In this document: positions 8,887 to 17,808 of the stretch, in pieces
Layout of the letters: each line of letters starts with the position of its first letter
Position numbering within the stretch: the stretch's first letter is position 1
DNA from: Planococcus soli
Lineage (GTDB): Bacteria > Bacillota > Bacilli > Bacillales_A > Planococcaceae
Reading direction: 5' to 3'
DNA: 64,000 bases
Assembly: GCF_016881065.1 (NCBI RefSeq)
Contig: NZ_WXYN01000007.1
Span: 62,001-126,000, forward strand
The notes under the pieces: model-generated
What the model was told of the DNA's origin: nothing
What the model saw: only the letters and a program-made list of their open reading frames with translations
Databases searched by the model: none
Program-made: the position numbers and the translations under genes

Positions 8887-9447
8887 TTGTTGAAGCGATT
8901 GGTGGTCACAGGCTACAAGCAACATGAACTTGGGATATTTGATGAAAAGAATCCAGGCATCCGCTTTATCAAAAAAGCATTGGAGAACCGGTTTCGCGCA
9001 TTGCTTGATGAAGGGTTGGAATGGATTATTTTAAGTGGACAGCTCGGGGTCGAAACTTGGGCGGCAGAAGTGGTGATGGATATGAAAGAAGAGTTTCCGG
9101 AATTGAAATACGCCGTGCTGACACCTTTTCTGGAACAGGAAAAAAGATGGAACGAAACCAAACAGGAGCAATATCGTTTGATCCTCTCCAATGCGGATTT
9201 TCACCGCAGCTTGACCAGCAAACCATACGAAGCGCCCTGGCAGTTTATCGAAAAAAACAAGTTTTTTCTGCGCAATTCCGATGGTATTCTCATTGTCTAT
9301 GACGAAGAAACCGATGGCTCACCGAAATTCATCAAAAAAGAAGCCGACCGTTACGCAGAAACTACGGATTACCAGGTTTTAACGATAACTGGCGACGACT
9401 TGCGTGTTTTGACAGAAGAAGAACAAATGAATGAATGGGACAATTAA
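8887..9447 (+). CDS. ypsA: YpsA family protein (DUF1273, SLOG superfamily)
   Basis: This 186-residue protein matches B. subtilis YpsA along its length. Recognisable blocks are VTGYKQHELGIF at the N-terminus, the long central stretch with LSGQLGVE and WAAE, and DLRV near the C-terminus. YpsA belongs to the SLOG nucleotide-binding superfamily and has been linked to cell division and oxidative stress in Firmicutes. I choose the TTG at 8887, 8 nt after a strong AAAGGAG; a TTG at 8869 would lie upstream of that site. It is a single gene ahead of the BCCT carrier. Confidence 0.9.
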   Translation: MLKRLVVTGYKQHELGIFDEKNPGIRFIKKALENRFRALLDEGLEWIILSGQLGVETWAAEVVMDMKEEFPELKYAVLTPFLEQEKRWNETKQEQYRLILSNADFHRSLTSKPYEAPWQFIEKNKFFLRNSDGILIVYDEETDGSPKFIKKEADRYAETTDYQVLTITGDDLRVLTEEEQMNEWDN

Positions 9448-9537
9448 GATCTTGCATATGCCTTTAGCCAGTTGACTATATGTAAGCTTTTAGGTAACCT
9501 TAACAACTATGTTGAAATAATTACATCAGGAGGAACT

Positions 9538-11028
9538 ATGAAGAAAGCTTCGAAAGTCTTTTACATCACATTTGCATTGGTCATTTTAACTGTCGCTTTC
9601 GGCGTTATTGCGCCCGAAACCTTCGAAACTGCCACTGGAAACATCCGCAGCTATATCAACACCGCTTTTGGCTGGTATTATTTAATGATTATGGCCGTCC
9701 TGTTAATTTTCGTGGCCATCATCATGGTCAGCCCATATGGAAAAATCCGTCTAGGCAAAGACTCGGATCGCCCGGAGTTCTCGACGTTCAGTTGGATTTC
9801 CATGCTATTTTCAGCTGGAATGGGGATTGGCCTCGTATTTTATGGCGCCTCTGAACCCCTGTCCCACTTCGCTATCCAACCGGCAACCGCAGAGCTCGGT
9901 TCCGATGAAGCATTCAAGGAATCTTTGCAGCGTTCATACTATCACTGGGGCATCCATGTCTGGACCATGTATGGGATGGTCGCTTTGTCTTTAGCCTTTT
10001 TCCAATTCAGAAAAGGCCAACCTGCGTTAATTTCATCAACACTGAAGCCGATTTTCGGCGACAAGATGAACGGTCCTTTAGGAACGTTTGTTGACGTTCT
10101 TGCTGTTTTTGCTACAGTCTTTGGCGTAGCAACTTCACTCGGCTTTGGCGCTGCTCAAATTAATGGCGGAATTTCCTATCTATTCGGCGCCCCTCAAGAA
10201 TATTGGGTACAGATGGTCATCATCGGCGTCGTAACAATCCTGTTCATCATTTCCGCTTGGTCTGGACTGAACAAAGGTATCAAGTACCTGTCCAATGCCA
10301 ATATGATTTTGGCTGTTATTTTACTTGTTCTGGTACTTATATTGGGTCCAACCCTTTTAATCTTGAATATGTTTACTGAAACTTTCGGGGCGTATGCTCA
10401 GAATCTTATCAGTTTGAGTTTCCAGTCGGCTCCTCTGGATGCGGAAAACCGCAGCTGGCTTGATGGCTGGACCATCTTTTATTGGGCTTGGTGGATTTCT
10501 TGGGCGCCATTTGTCAGCATGTTCATTGCCCGCATTTCCAAAGGCCGTACCATCCGCGAGTTTTTAGCTGGCGTGGTACTGGCTCCAACGATTTTCGGAT
10601 CGATCTGGTTTGCCGCCTTTGGAACAACTGCCATCAATATTCAAAAAAGTGGCATCGATTTAACGGCCTTTCCCACTGAACAAACATTATTTGCGATGTT
10701 CAGCGAGATGCCTCTCGGATTCCTCATGTCCATCGTCGCAATTTTGCTTGTCAGCACCTTCTTCATTACATCGGCTGATTCTGCCACTTTTGTATTGGGG
10801 ATGCAATCAACGCGCGGCTCACTATTGCCAAGCAACCAAATCAAAATTCTTTGGGGTATTGCCCAGTCGATGGTTGCTGCCATCCTGTTGTCGGTAGGCG
10901 GCTTGACGGCGGTGCAAAATACCATCATCATTGCGGCTTTGCCTTTCTCTTTTGTCATCATCTTGATGGTGTTTGCGTTGTTCAAGGCATTGAACCTGGA
11001 ATTGCAATTGATGAAGAATAAGAAATAA
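9538..11028 (+). CDS. BCCT family osmolyte (betaine/choline/carnitine) transporter
   Basis: This 496-residue membrane protein has 12 predicted transmembrane segments. It carries the BCCT signatures SAGMGIGLVFYGASEP near residue 100 and the aromatic WAWWISWAPF segment of helix 8 near 320, which forms the trimethylammonium site. It resembles OpuD of B. subtilis, a sodium-driven glycine betaine carrier; substrate specificity is inferred. The start at 9538 follows a CAGGAGGA site; an earlier in-frame ATG has no site and would add a non-hydrophobic tail. It ends at a strong terminator (11031-11071). Confidence 0.93.
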   Translation: MKKASKVFYITFALVILTVAFGVIAPETFETATGNIRSYINTAFGWYYLMIMAVLLIFVAIIMVSPYGKIRLGKDSDRPEFSTFSWISMLFSAGMGIGLVFYGASEPLSHFAIQPATAELGSDEAFKESLQRSYYHWGIHVWTMYGMVALSLAFFQFRKGQPALISSTLKPIFGDKMNGPLGTFVDVLAVFATVFGVATSLGFGAAQINGGISYLFGAPQEYWVQMVIIGVVTILFIISAWSGLNKGIKYLSNANMILAVILLVLVLILGPTLLILNMFTETFGAYAQNLISLSFQSAPLDAENRSWLDGWTIFYWAWWISWAPFVSMFIARISKGRTIREFLAGVVLAPTIFGSIWFAAFGTTAINIQKSGIDLTAFPTEQTLFAMFSEMPLGFLMSIVAILLVSTFFITSADSATFVLGMQSTRGSLLPSNQIKILWGIAQSMVAAILLSVGGLTAVQNTIIIAALPFSFVIILMVFALFKALNLELQLMKNKK

Positions 11029-11030
11029 CC

Positions 11031-11071
11031 AAAAGCCGCCTTCGGCAAACATTCCAGAAGGCGGCTTTTTC
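11031..11071 (+). terminator. Rho-independent terminator after the BCCT gene
   Basis: A 13-bp stem (AAAAGCCGCCTTC paired with GAAGGCGGCTTTT) is followed by a T-run, two nt after the stop codon. Confidence 0.92.
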
Positions 11072-11075
11072 TTTT

Positions 11076-11100
11076 GATTAAAGAAGCAATGAGTGGGTAT
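11076..11100 (+). promoter_or_regulatory. SigB-like promoter of glutamate dehydrogenase
   Basis: GATTAA (5/6 to the SigB -35 GTTTAA) at 11076-11081 is followed after 13 nt by GGGTAT, a perfect SigB -10, at 11095-11100. The predicted start near 11108 leaves a 31-nt leader to the ATG. Sigma-factor assignment rests on the consensus match alone. Confidence 0.55.
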
Positions 11101-11138
11101 AGGATAACTAGACTATATCCTTTGGAGGTGTTCCGGAA

Positions 11139-12512
11139 ATGCAAACAGAAACCAAAAAAATTATTCAGGAATCATTGGATGCATTGCTTGAGAATGACTC
11201 ATTCTTGCCTGATTTAACAGATCGGAAGCAAGCTTTCGCTTCACTGAGCGCAATTCTTTCTACTCCTGACAAAGTACATAAATCTTTCCTTAGAGTGCCG
11301 CTGGACGATGGAAGCGTAGTTCGCATTCCGTCTTTCCGTGCACAGCACAATGATGCGATGGGTCCTTATAAAGGAGGCATCCGTTTTCACGAAACGGTCA
11401 ATGAAGAAGAAGTCATCAACCTGGCATTTTTAATGACCTTGAAAAACGCCTTGCATAAAGTGCCATTTGGCGGAGGCAAGGGCGGCATTGAAATCAATCC
11501 ACGTGAATTCTCTGAGAAAGAGCTGAACTTGATTTCCAGAAAGTATGTCCGTTATTTCGCGGATGTTATCGGACCTGACAAAGACATCCCTGCGCCAGAC
11601 ATGGGTTCGGGCGAACGCGAAATGGATTGGATGATGGCAGAATATAAAAAAGTCCATCATGGCACTCCATACCTCGGAAGCTTCACCGGCAAAAGTGTGG
11701 TAAACGGCGGGTCCCTTGGAAGGCGGGAAGCAACCGGCAAAGGAGTTTACTTCACTTTCCGTTACCTGCTTTATGATTATGTAAAAGCAAATGAACAACT
11801 GCTGGCTAAGAGCGATAATCGTTTTGCTAAAACTACATTATCCCTTTATGACCGCCCGTTGACCATGGCTGTTCAAGGCTTTGGGAACGTCGGCTCTGTT
11901 GCAGCTCTGGAAGCTTATAATTGTCCCTTGATCAACCACAAGATTGTAGCGGTCAGTGACCGCAACGTCACCCTATTCAACGAAGATGGCTTAGACATTC
12001 CCGCGTTGATCGAATTTACCAAAACCAGCCGCGGTGATCTTCCATCAACAGAACAGCATCTACAAAATGCCGGCATCAAAGCTGAAATAAAAGAACGCGA
12101 CAGCCTCGTCACATTGCCAGTCGACATCCTGGTTCTGGCAGCTTTGGAAAACCAAATCCACGAGGGTAATATGAAAGAGATCAAGGCACGCATCATTGTT
12201 GAAGGAGCGAATGCCCCGACTACTGCACAGGCTGATGAGTACTTGAGTGAACAGGGAGTTGTCATCATCCCGGATATTTTGGCAAATGCCGGAGGAGTCA
12301 TCGTCTCTTATTTCGAATGGCTGCAAGGCCGTGAGACGCAGTTCTATACAGAAAAAGAAGTCTACCGGTTATTGATTGAAAAAATGCAGGAAACAATGGA
12401 CATGATTCTCCCGCAATATTATGGCGACCCATATGCCCTTCGCCAAAACTGCTTTATCCATTCTGTCATGCGATTATCGACGGTAATTTACCGGCAAGGC
12501 AAGCTTTACTAA
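11139..12512 (+). CDS. Glutamate dehydrogenase (Glu/Leu/Phe/Val family)
   Basis: This 457-residue dehydrogenase has the substrate-binding lysines in GPYKGGIR (Lys78) and the 98-102 helix, and the catalytic lysine in GGGKGG (Lys114). The second domain carries the nucleotide fold with GFGNVGS. The sequence is of the RocG/GudB type, which deaminates glutamate to 2-oxoglutarate with NAD. It is about 30 residues longer than RocG because of an insert near residues 215-240. A GGAGG site precedes the ATG. Its stop codon directly touches the repeat block at 12511-12798. Confidence 0.92.
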   Translation: MQTETKKIIQESLDALLENDSFLPDLTDRKQAFASLSAILSTPDKVHKSFLRVPLDDGSVVRIPSFRAQHNDAMGPYKGGIRFHETVNEEEVINLAFLMTLKNALHKVPFGGGKGGIEINPREFSEKELNLISRKYVRYFADVIGPDKDIPAPDMGSGEREMDWMMAEYKKVHHGTPYLGSFTGKSVVNGGSLGRREATGKGVYFTFRYLLYDYVKANEQLLAKSDNRFAKTTLSLYDRPLTMAVQGFGNVGSVAALEAYNCPLINHKIVAVSDRNVTLFNEDGLDIPALIEFTKTSRGDLPSTEQHLQNAGIKAEIKERDSLVTLPVDILVLAALENQIHEGNMKEIKARIIVEGANAPTTAQADEYLSEQGVVIIPDILANAGGVIVSYFEWLQGRETQFYTEKEVYRLLIEKMQETMDMILPQYYGDPYALRQNCFIHSVMRLSTVIYRQGKLY

Positions 12513-12798
12513 GAAAAGCGCAAGCGCCCGTATAGCTCTGACAGGCATAAGACACACTGGCGAAGCGGCGTTCTTTGCCGCACAGCGCGAAAAGTGGAAG
12601 TGCCTGTCCAGCTCTGACAGGTGTAAGACGATTTGGCGAAGCGGCATGTTTCCAGCCGTGCAGCCAAAATGGCTTACGTCCCGAAGAGCTAGGCACTGAA
12701 ACTGGACACGGAGTGGCTTATGACCCGAAGAGCTGGGCGCTGGAGTCTGGACAAAGAAAAGCGCAAGCGCCCGTGTATCTCTGACAGGCATATCACTG
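12511..12798. repeat. Dispersed hairpin-rich repeat, locus A
   Basis: This non-coding mosaic begins at the stop codon of the glutamate dehydrogenase gene. The 19-mer GAAAAGCGCAAGCGCCCGT occurs at 12513-12531 and again at 12756-12774, each followed by a CTCTGACAGGCAT-like tail. Between them are repeated modules containing GGCGAAGCGGC, CAGCCG and TGGCTTAYG words. Parts match locus B (29701-29880) directly and locus C (47579-47889) in reverse complement, for example CTGGGCGCTGGAGTC. There is no transposase and no convincing reading frame. Confidence 0.85.
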
Positions 12799-12835
12799 AA
12801 AACGCACAGCCCTTTTTAATGGGCTGTGCGTTTTT
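12799..12835. terminator. Bidirectional terminator between gdh region and catalase
   Basis: A 14-bp stem (AAAACGCACAGCCC with its complement) and an 8-nt loop has A-runs before and T-runs after, so it works on both strands. The right arm overlaps the catalase stop codon. Confidence 0.9.
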
Positions 12836-13742
12836 ACATCTCAGACATTCGGCGATGATGTGAAATCCTATACGCATCGTGCCGGAAGTTCAAAATCCGG
12901 TCTTCTGAACATTCGATGCCTTCTGTCATAAGCGTTGGATCATAAATAACGCCTTCTGCTTCCGGTGCTTCTTCAGTGATTTCCAAATAGCCAAGCGTCA
13001 GCTTTTCCCGATTTTTTGGCCATTCTTTTGTCGGATCATCTGTAGGATCTTCCGGCTCTCCTAAAATCACATCCAGACGGAACCTCACAGGACCTTCTGC
13101 AATCCGATCTTCCATGTCCGCTTCAAAGGAACCAATCGGCAAGGCAACTGCATCGAGCGGTGATAAGGTTTCTACTCCACTTTCCGGTTCCCAAAAATAC
13201 TTGATCGGCTGCCGCTGTCCTTCTTGATTGATGAAATAAAATGCATGGACAGAATTGTATTGGCCAGTTGCAAAACTGGCCGGCGCCTGCATTTTTCGGA
13301 TATTATCAATCATCGCTCCACTTTCAGGATAATGCGTAAGCAAACCTGCCAGTTCCCTTAGACTTGGTTTCCCTTTCTTAAACGACTTGACGACACCAAG
13401 CATCTCGGTGAAAATCTCAGGAGTTTTAGCAAAGAAAATAGGAGATGTGACGCCCACAATATTAGTGGCTTCTCCGCTCGGCAATTGGAACTGAACCGCC
13501 ATGCCTTTGACAGGCGACAACGCATCGGCCCATGTCGGGTCTGGAGAAAAATGCGAAAAGCGCACAAATGCTTCGCTTTCCCCTTTTTGGAAATGAGATG
13601 CTGTGGTCAAGTGGTTTCCGGAACCCGTCGCTGTAAAACGTGCCCTATAACTTATTCCTCTCGCATGGGCCCTGCGGTAACCTGGATGCGTTCCAAATAC
13701 CTTTTCGATTCGATTGATTGCCGTTTCTGCTGATTTTTCCAT
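12834..13742 (-). CDS. Small catalase / catalase-related peroxidase (SrpA-like)
   Basis: This 302-residue protein has only the heme core of monofunctional catalases. The distal histidine lies in HARGISYRARF (His26), and the distal asparagine in the TNIVGVTSPIFF segment (Asn94). A C-terminal tyrosine (about 291) in an arginine/histidine-rich context is the likely proximal heme ligand. Full-size catalases have about 480 residues; this short branch (SrpA/catalase-related peroxidase) lacks the N-terminal arm and flavodoxin domain. It would remove hydrogen or organic peroxides. A SigB-type promoter (13766-13789) lies just upstream and suits a stress role. Confidence 0.9.
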   Translation of the reverse strand: MEKSAETAINRIEKVFGTHPGYRRAHARGISYRARFTATGSGNHLTTASHFQKGESEAFVRFSHFSPDPTWADALSPVKGMAVQFQLPSGEATNIVGVTSPIFFAKTPEIFTEMLGVVKSFKKGKPSLRELAGLLTHYPESGAMIDNIRKMQAPASFATGQYNSVHAFYFINQEGQRQPIKYFWEPESGVETLSPLDAVALPIGSFEADMEDRIAEGPVRFRLDVILGEPEDPTDDPTKEWPKNREKLTLGYLEITEEAPEAEGVIYDPTLMTEGIECSEDRILNFRHDAYRISHHRRMSEM

Positions 13743-13765
13743 TTTATCACCTCTTATACTGTTTC

Positions 13766-13789
13766 ATACCCTTTTTCATGTCTTTAAAC
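13766..13789 (-). promoter_or_regulatory. SigB-type promoter of the catalase gene
   Basis: On the minus strand, a perfect GTTTAA -35 (13784-13789), 12 nt spacer and perfect GGGTAT -10 (13766-13771) match the general-stress SigB consensus. The predicted start is a few nt before the ribosome site of the catalase gene. Confidence 0.72.
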
Positions 13790-13936
13790 GGCTTGGTGCT
13801 GACTTGTGTAAGTCTCCCATTTAAGAGTCGCTGAGAATATTGCATGCAATTAAAGACTTCTCTGGAGCTTTCTTGAATATTTACTGCTAGAGAGGGAATA
13901 CAAGAACAGAAAAGCAATAAAAAGGAGGCACTATCC

Positions 13937-14206
13937 ATGGATTTTAAACATGAAAACAACAAGTTTTCGGCTTTGGAAAATTCCGAAGAATTGGCTTTCC
14001 TGAGCTATATACCACATGGCGATGTTTTGACGGTTGACCATACTGAAGTTTCTCCAAAGCTGGAAGGCCAAGGAATCGGCAAGAAATTAGTGGCACAGGT
14101 TGTTGACTATGCCCGCAGCGAAAACAAAACGATTGACCCGCAATGTCCATTTGCTAAAAGCGTCATTGAAAAGACTCCAGAATTCCAGGACGTGCTGGCA
14201 AAATAA
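13937..14206 (+). CDS. Small GNAT-like N-acetyltransferase (COG2388)
   Basis: This 89-residue protein consists of a minimal Gcn5-related acetyltransferase fold. The beta-strand segment with VDHTEVSP is followed by the acetyl-CoA loop EGQGIGKKL near residues 43-51, and CPFAK near the end. It belongs to the short YidJ/NATD1-like group whose substrates are unknown. An AAAAGGAGG site lies just upstream. It is divergent from the catalase gene and has its own terminator. Confidence 0.88.
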   Translation: MDFKHENNKFSALENSEELAFLSYIPHGDVLTVDHTEVSPKLEGQGIGKKLVAQVVDYARSENKTIDPQCPFAKSVIEKTPEFQDVLAK

Positions 14207-14208
14207 TC

Positions 14209-14236
14209 AAGCATCCACTTAGAGTGGATGCTTTTT
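14209..14236 (+). terminator. Terminator after the GNAT gene
   Basis: An 11-bp perfect stem (AAGCATCCACT / AGTGGATGCTT) with a 3-nt loop is followed by a T-run. Confidence 0.9.
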
Positions 14237-14247
14237 CTTATGGCTTT

Positions 14248-14272
14248 GTTTGAGAGGTGCGTCAAGGGGAAC
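14248..14272 (+). promoter_or_regulatory. SigB-like promoter of the erythromycin-esterase-family gene
   Basis: GTTTGA (5/6) at 14248-14253, a 13-nt spacer and GGGAAC (5/6) at 14267-14272 resemble a SigB promoter. The expected start, near 14280, lies downstream of the ATG at 14273 and upstream of the GTG at 14300, which favours the GTG. Confidence 0.4.
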
Positions 14273-14299
14273 ATGAACAGTAAAAAGGGGTTGGATAGT

Positions 14300-15544
14300 G
14301 TGAAGATGTCGCTTGAGGAAGCCGTCAAGATGCATGCACAGCCATTCAATTCAATTGAAGATTTGACACCTCTTTTGGAAGCGGCCGGAGATGCAAAGTT
14401 CGTCCTTCTTGGAGAAGCAACACATGGAACATCAGAGTTTTATACATGGCGGGCAGCTTTGACTAAAAAACTGATTCTAGAAAAAGGGTTTTCGTTGATT
14501 GCGGTTGAAGGCGATTGGCCCGCTGCCCAACAGGTACATCGCTATATCAAGAGTTTTTCCAAAGAAGAGCAACAGCCGCGTGAAGTACTTCAAGCCTTTA
14601 AGCGATGGCCAACCTGGATGTGGGCCAATGAAGAAATCGCTGATTTTATTTATTGGCTGAAAATGCACAATGACACCGATCGCCAAAGCGTTGGCTTTTA
14701 TGGCATTGACGTCTATAGCCTTTGGGAATCTATGGAAGAGATCGTACATCGCCTGACAGATATCGACCCTTCCGGTGAAGCGATCAACTTGGCAAAACAA
14801 GTATTGGCTTGCTTTGAATCCTTTAATCGCATACCTGAAAATTATGCCGCCGCTGCCGTCGACTTCTCAAAGTCATGCGAGAAAGCGGCATCCCAACTGC
14901 TGGCATCCATCCGCTCTAATGAGAAACTGTACAGAGATTCTTATGAGAGCGATCTGGATTTGAAGACCAATGCCCTGGTCGTGAAAAATGCAGAAAACTA
15001 TTATCGCGCCTTGGTGCAAAGCAATGAAATTTCCTGGAACATCCGCGATGAACATATGGTGGAGGTCATCAACGAAGTACGTGATTATCACGGCAGAGAA
15101 GCGAAAATCATTGTTTGGGAGCACAATACCCATATCGGTGCTGCCAGTGCCACTGATATGAAAAATGAAGGCATGACCAATGTAGGGCAGATTCTCCGTG
15201 AACAAAATCGAGTGGAAGATGTTTACGCAATCGGTTTTGGCACCCATTCAGGTACGGTCATTGCTGCGCCATCCTGGGAAGAGCCTCATGAAAAAATGAT
15301 GGTACCGCCTGCCACGCCAAATACGTGGGAGGATCTTTTGCATCGAACCGGTGCTTTCAATAAATTCCTCCTGTTCGATTCGCAGAATTTCACTCTTTTT
15401 GACCGCTGGGTCGGCCATCGCGCCATCGGAGTAGTCTATGACCCTGAACTTGAGGCGTACGGCAATTATGTACCTTCGAAAATATCCCAGAGGTATGACG
15501 CTTTTATTTTTATCGATCGCAGCCATGCGCTCTCTCCACTTTAA
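14300..15544 (+). CDS. Erythromycin esterase family protein
   Basis: This roughly 415-residue protein has the family's conserved blocks in order: LLGEATHGTSEFY, VEGDWPAA, WMWANEE, GFYGIDVYSLW, WEHNTHIGAA and the C-terminal VGHRAIGVVYDP. The acidic and histidine residues of the erythromycin-esterase active site are present. Chromosomal homologues in Bacillales have no proven macrolide activity, so resistance should not be assumed. I choose GTG at 14300 because AAAAGGGG lies 9 nt upstream; an ATG at 14273 is possible. A SigB-like promoter precedes it and it sits among stress genes. Confidence 0.88.
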   Translation: MKMSLEEAVKMHAQPFNSIEDLTPLLEAAGDAKFVLLGEATHGTSEFYTWRAALTKKLILEKGFSLIAVEGDWPAAQQVHRYIKSFSKEEQQPREVLQAFKRWPTWMWANEEIADFIYWLKMHNDTDRQSVGFYGIDVYSLWESMEEIVHRLTDIDPSGEAINLAKQVLACFESFNRIPENYAAAAVDFSKSCEKAASQLLASIRSNEKLYRDSYESDLDLKTNALVVKNAENYYRALVQSNEISWNIRDEHMVEVINEVRDYHGREAKIIVWEHNTHIGAASATDMKNEGMTNVGQILREQNRVEDVYAIGFGTHSGTVIAAPSWEEPHEKMMVPPATPNTWEDLLHRTGAFNKFLLFDSQNFTLFDRWVGHRAIGVVYDPELEAYGNYVPSKISQRYDAFIFIDRSHALSPL

Positions 15545-15689
15545 TCGTTTGCTAGAAAAGACTCTGCTTTGAGCATTTTTTCGTACACTACAAATTTTGA
15601 ATGTTATGATAAAACAGACTTGCTTGAGGGGGACAATCCACTGAGCTAGAGTTGAAAAATGATTACCCATCAAAGGAGCTGTACTGACA

Positions 15690-16625
15690 ATGACGGAAAA
15701 GAAACAACTTGGAAATACCGGCTTATACATCAATCCGATCGGCCTTGGCATAAACGCTGTCGGCGGACATAATCTCTACCCGGATTTAAATGAAGACACC
15801 GGCAAAGAGCTGGTTCACGCAGGCATTGACAACGGGCTGAATTTCATCGATACAGCTTATGCTTATGGCTATGGCAGATCAGAGGAATTACTCGGCGAAG
15901 TGCTGCAGGAATCAGGTGCGCGCCAGGAAATGGTCGTTGCGACAAAAGGCGCTCAACGCCGTCAAGGCGATGAGCACATTACCGACAACTCCCCTGCGTT
16001 TTTAAAACAGGCAGTAGAAGACAGCCTGAAACGCCTTCAAACCGATTATATCGATTTGTTCTATATCCACTTCCCAGATGAGCAAACGCCGAAAGCTGAG
16101 GCTGTCGGTGCATTGCAGCGTTTGAAAGAAGAAGGCAAAATCCGTTCAATCGGCGTATCGAACTTTTCCATGGAGCAGCTGAAAGATGCCAATAAAGATG
16201 GCTATGTCGACGTTTTCCAAGGTGAATACAACCTGCTGAAGCGTCAGGCGGAAGAAGATTACTTCCCATACGTAAAAGAGCACGGAATTTCCTACGTCCC
16301 TTACTTCCCGTTTGCTGCAGGTCTGCTTGCAGGTAAATACGATAAAAATAAAACCTTTAATGATTTACGGACGAATATGCCCCACCTTCAGGGACAGGAA
16401 TTCGAACGCAATTTAGAGAAAGTCCGCAAGTTAAAAGCGTTGGCAGAAGAAAAAGGGGCAGAAACAGCACACATAGTGCTTGCCTGGTACTTGGCACGTC
16501 CTGAAATTGATGGCGTTATCCCCGGTGCCAAACGTGCGGACCAAGTACTATCAAACTTGAGCGCACTGGATGTTCAGTTGAGCACTGAAGAAATCCTTGA
16601 AATAGGCTCTATTTTTAAAGAATGA
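15690..16625 (+). CDS. Aldo/keto reductase
   Basis: This 311-residue TIM-barrel NADPH oxidoreductase carries the full catalytic tetrad: Asp54, Tyr59, Lys86 and His127, inside the usual [17 protein letters not shown] and YIHFPD contexts. The C-terminal phosphate-binding segment is [10 protein letters not shown]. It is of the IolS/YccK type, reducing aldehydes or ketones, with substrate unknown. A CAAAGGAG site precedes the ATG. It follows the erythromycin-esterase gene by 145 nt and ends at a shared terminator. Confidence 0.92.
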   Translation: MTEKKQLGNTGLYINPIGLGINAVGGHNLYPDLNEDTGKELVHAGIDNGLNFIDTAYAYGYGRSEELLGEVLQESGARQEMVVATKGAQRRQGDEHITDNSPAFLKQAVEDSLKRLQTDYIDLFYIHFPDEQTPKAEAVGALQRLKEEGKIRSIGVSNFSMEQLKDANKDGYVDVFQGEYNLLKRQAEEDYFPYVKEHGISYVPYFPFAAGLLAGKYDKNKTFNDLRTNMPHLQGQEFERNLEKVRKLKALAEEKGAETAHIVLAWYLARPEIDGVIPGAKRADQVLSNLSALDVQLSTEEILEIGSIFKE

Positions 16626-16633
16626 CACAAATA

Positions 16634-16663
16634 AAAAGGCAGCCCACGCGGGGCCGCCTTTTG
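16634..16663. terminator. Bidirectional terminator between convergent genes
   Basis: A stem of AAAAGGC-A-GCCC with GGGC-C-GCCTTTT, holding one mismatch, has A-runs and T-runs on either side and separates the aldo/keto reductase from the minus-strand gene at 16669. Confidence 0.85.
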
Positions 16664-16668
16664 TCAAT

Positions 16669-17346
16669 TTATCTAAATTCGCCATCTGCAATGTTAAACA
16701 GATAACTCCAGTTGTCCGCTTTGTACAGCTCATGGAAAGTAAGGCGGTCCCCAGTGCCGAGGGTCACTTCTTCTCCGACAATCGCTACTACCATTGCGGT
16801 CCCTGTGTTATCAAGGTTTAAGTAAACGTCTCCGATAGAAGGACGGATTGCGTTCTTTTCACGCAAAACTTCTTCTAGTTGAGCATCCTGCTCCAATTGC
16901 TCAGCTGAAACCTTAAATTTATCGAAGTAGACAATATCGTTGCTGCCTGCTTCTTCTCCAGGAACCATCACGTAAAACTCTTTGGATTTGACTGTGTTTT
17001 GGCGAGTAGTAATAACATTTTTGCCTTCGACCGATTCTACTTTTTCGAATTCATTTAATGAGTAATGATCCATGTAATCCGGATCTGGTCTCGTGATTAG
17101 GATGTATCCGCCTTCTTCTGCTGGACGATCCTCACGTAACGTGTATCGTGCTCCAAAGAACAAGAAAGAGTCCATGTGCTTTGGTTTGTAAAACGTAACT
17201 TCATCAGCCTTGCTTGCGACTTGCTCCATGTCTTTAACGCGGAACATCAGCACCGACTTTTTAGCCAGCGGTTTTACAGAATATACCTTGTGCAATTCAT
17301 TTTGGTAATAAACAAATTGTCCTTTTCGTACTTGCAATAATTTCAT
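16669..17346 (-). CDS. Conserved-looking protein of unknown function, KOW-like N-terminus
   Basis: I do not recognise this 225-residue soluble protein. Its first 40 residues (VRKGQFVYYQNELHKVYSV onwards, then FRVKDMEQV) read like the KOW/SH3 beta-barrel at the start of EF-P-type proteins. The rest is beta-rich and acidic with no signal peptide, membrane segment or cysteine cluster. A second small-barrel-like stretch near residues 175-200 (IGDVYLNLDNTGTAMVVAIV) may repeat the fold. A GGAGGG site precedes the ATG. It is monocistronic and divergent from 17476. Relationship to EF-P is my impression only. Confidence 0.75.
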   Translation of the reverse strand: MKLLQVRKGQFVYYQNELHKVYSVKPLAKKSVLMFRVKDMEQVASKADEVTFYKPKHMDSFLFFGARYTLREDRPAEEGGYILITRPDPDYMDHYSLNEFEKVESVEGKNVITTRQNTVKSKEFYVMVPGEEAGSNDIVYFDKFKVSAEQLEQDAQLEEVLREKNAIRPSIGDVYLNLDNTGTAMVVAIVGEEVTLGTGDRLTFHELYKADNWSYLFNIADGEFR

Positions 17347-17475
17347 AATTTGCCCTCCGATACTGTCATTGCCATGGTTTCATTCTAGAGGAAAAAAGCG
17401 GAGAAGTCCATGCAAGCACTCGAATTGTTTGGTATGCTACTATCACAAAAACTATTTACCGCGGAGGTGCCTTAA

Positions 17476-17772
17476 TTGGATATTGAAAACCGAGATGAAT
17501 TTATCATTAAAAAGTATCAGCAAGAAGAACAAATTATGGTTCAGCTGTTTGTTCAATGGTGCACGAATTATCAGCTGAACCCCGCTGAGCTTTACCAGCG
17601 TGCGTATCCCGGGCAACCGCAAAGTGCTGTTCTGACTGACGCGATCGATGAGACGGATACCGAAGAGATGGACATAGACCATGAAACCTTGCTGGACGTT
17701 CTGCAGATGTTCGGAAATTATGATCTGGCTTTTGTCGTTTCGGAAGAAATTGAAAAACTCCCCCAAAAGTAA
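17476..17772 (+). CDS. Small acidic protein of unknown function
   Basis: This 98-residue protein starts at TTG, 7 nt after a strong GCGGAGGTG site. It is acidic, soluble and probably helical, with a middle stretch rich in Asp/Glu/Thr (ETDTEEMDIDHETL). It has no recognisable domain. The good ribosome site and the precisely placed shared terminator support it as a real gene. It is divergent from 17346 and convergent with 18007. Confidence 0.75.
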   Translation: MDIENRDEFIIKKYQQEEQIMVQLFVQWCTNYQLNPAELYQRAYPGQPQSAVLTDAIDETDTEEMDIDHETLLDVLQMFGNYDLAFVVSEEIEKLPQK

Positions 17773-17808
17773 AAGATCCAGTGCAAAAGCACTCGATCTT
17801 TTACTTTT
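17769..17808. terminator. Bidirectional terminator overlapping both stop codons
   Basis: GTAAAAGATC-C-AGTGC pairs with GCACT-C-GATCTTTTAC around an AAAA loop, one mismatch. The stem contains the stop codons of both convergent genes (17770-17772 and 17801-17803). Confidence 0.9.

Noticed and set aside
12466-12877. Several minus- and plus-strand frames across repeat locus A
   Set aside because: They are produced by the GC-rich repeat modules and carry no start signals or domain similarity.
13747-13962. 71-codon minus-strand frame with a hydrophobic start
   Set aside because: It overlaps the SigB promoter and leader of the catalase gene and the ribosome site of the GNAT gene; codon use looks random.
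14300-15544. Acquired macrolide resistance gene
   Set aside because: It looks like a chromosomal erythromycin-esterase-family member with ordinary context and no mobile element; activity on macrolides is not implied.
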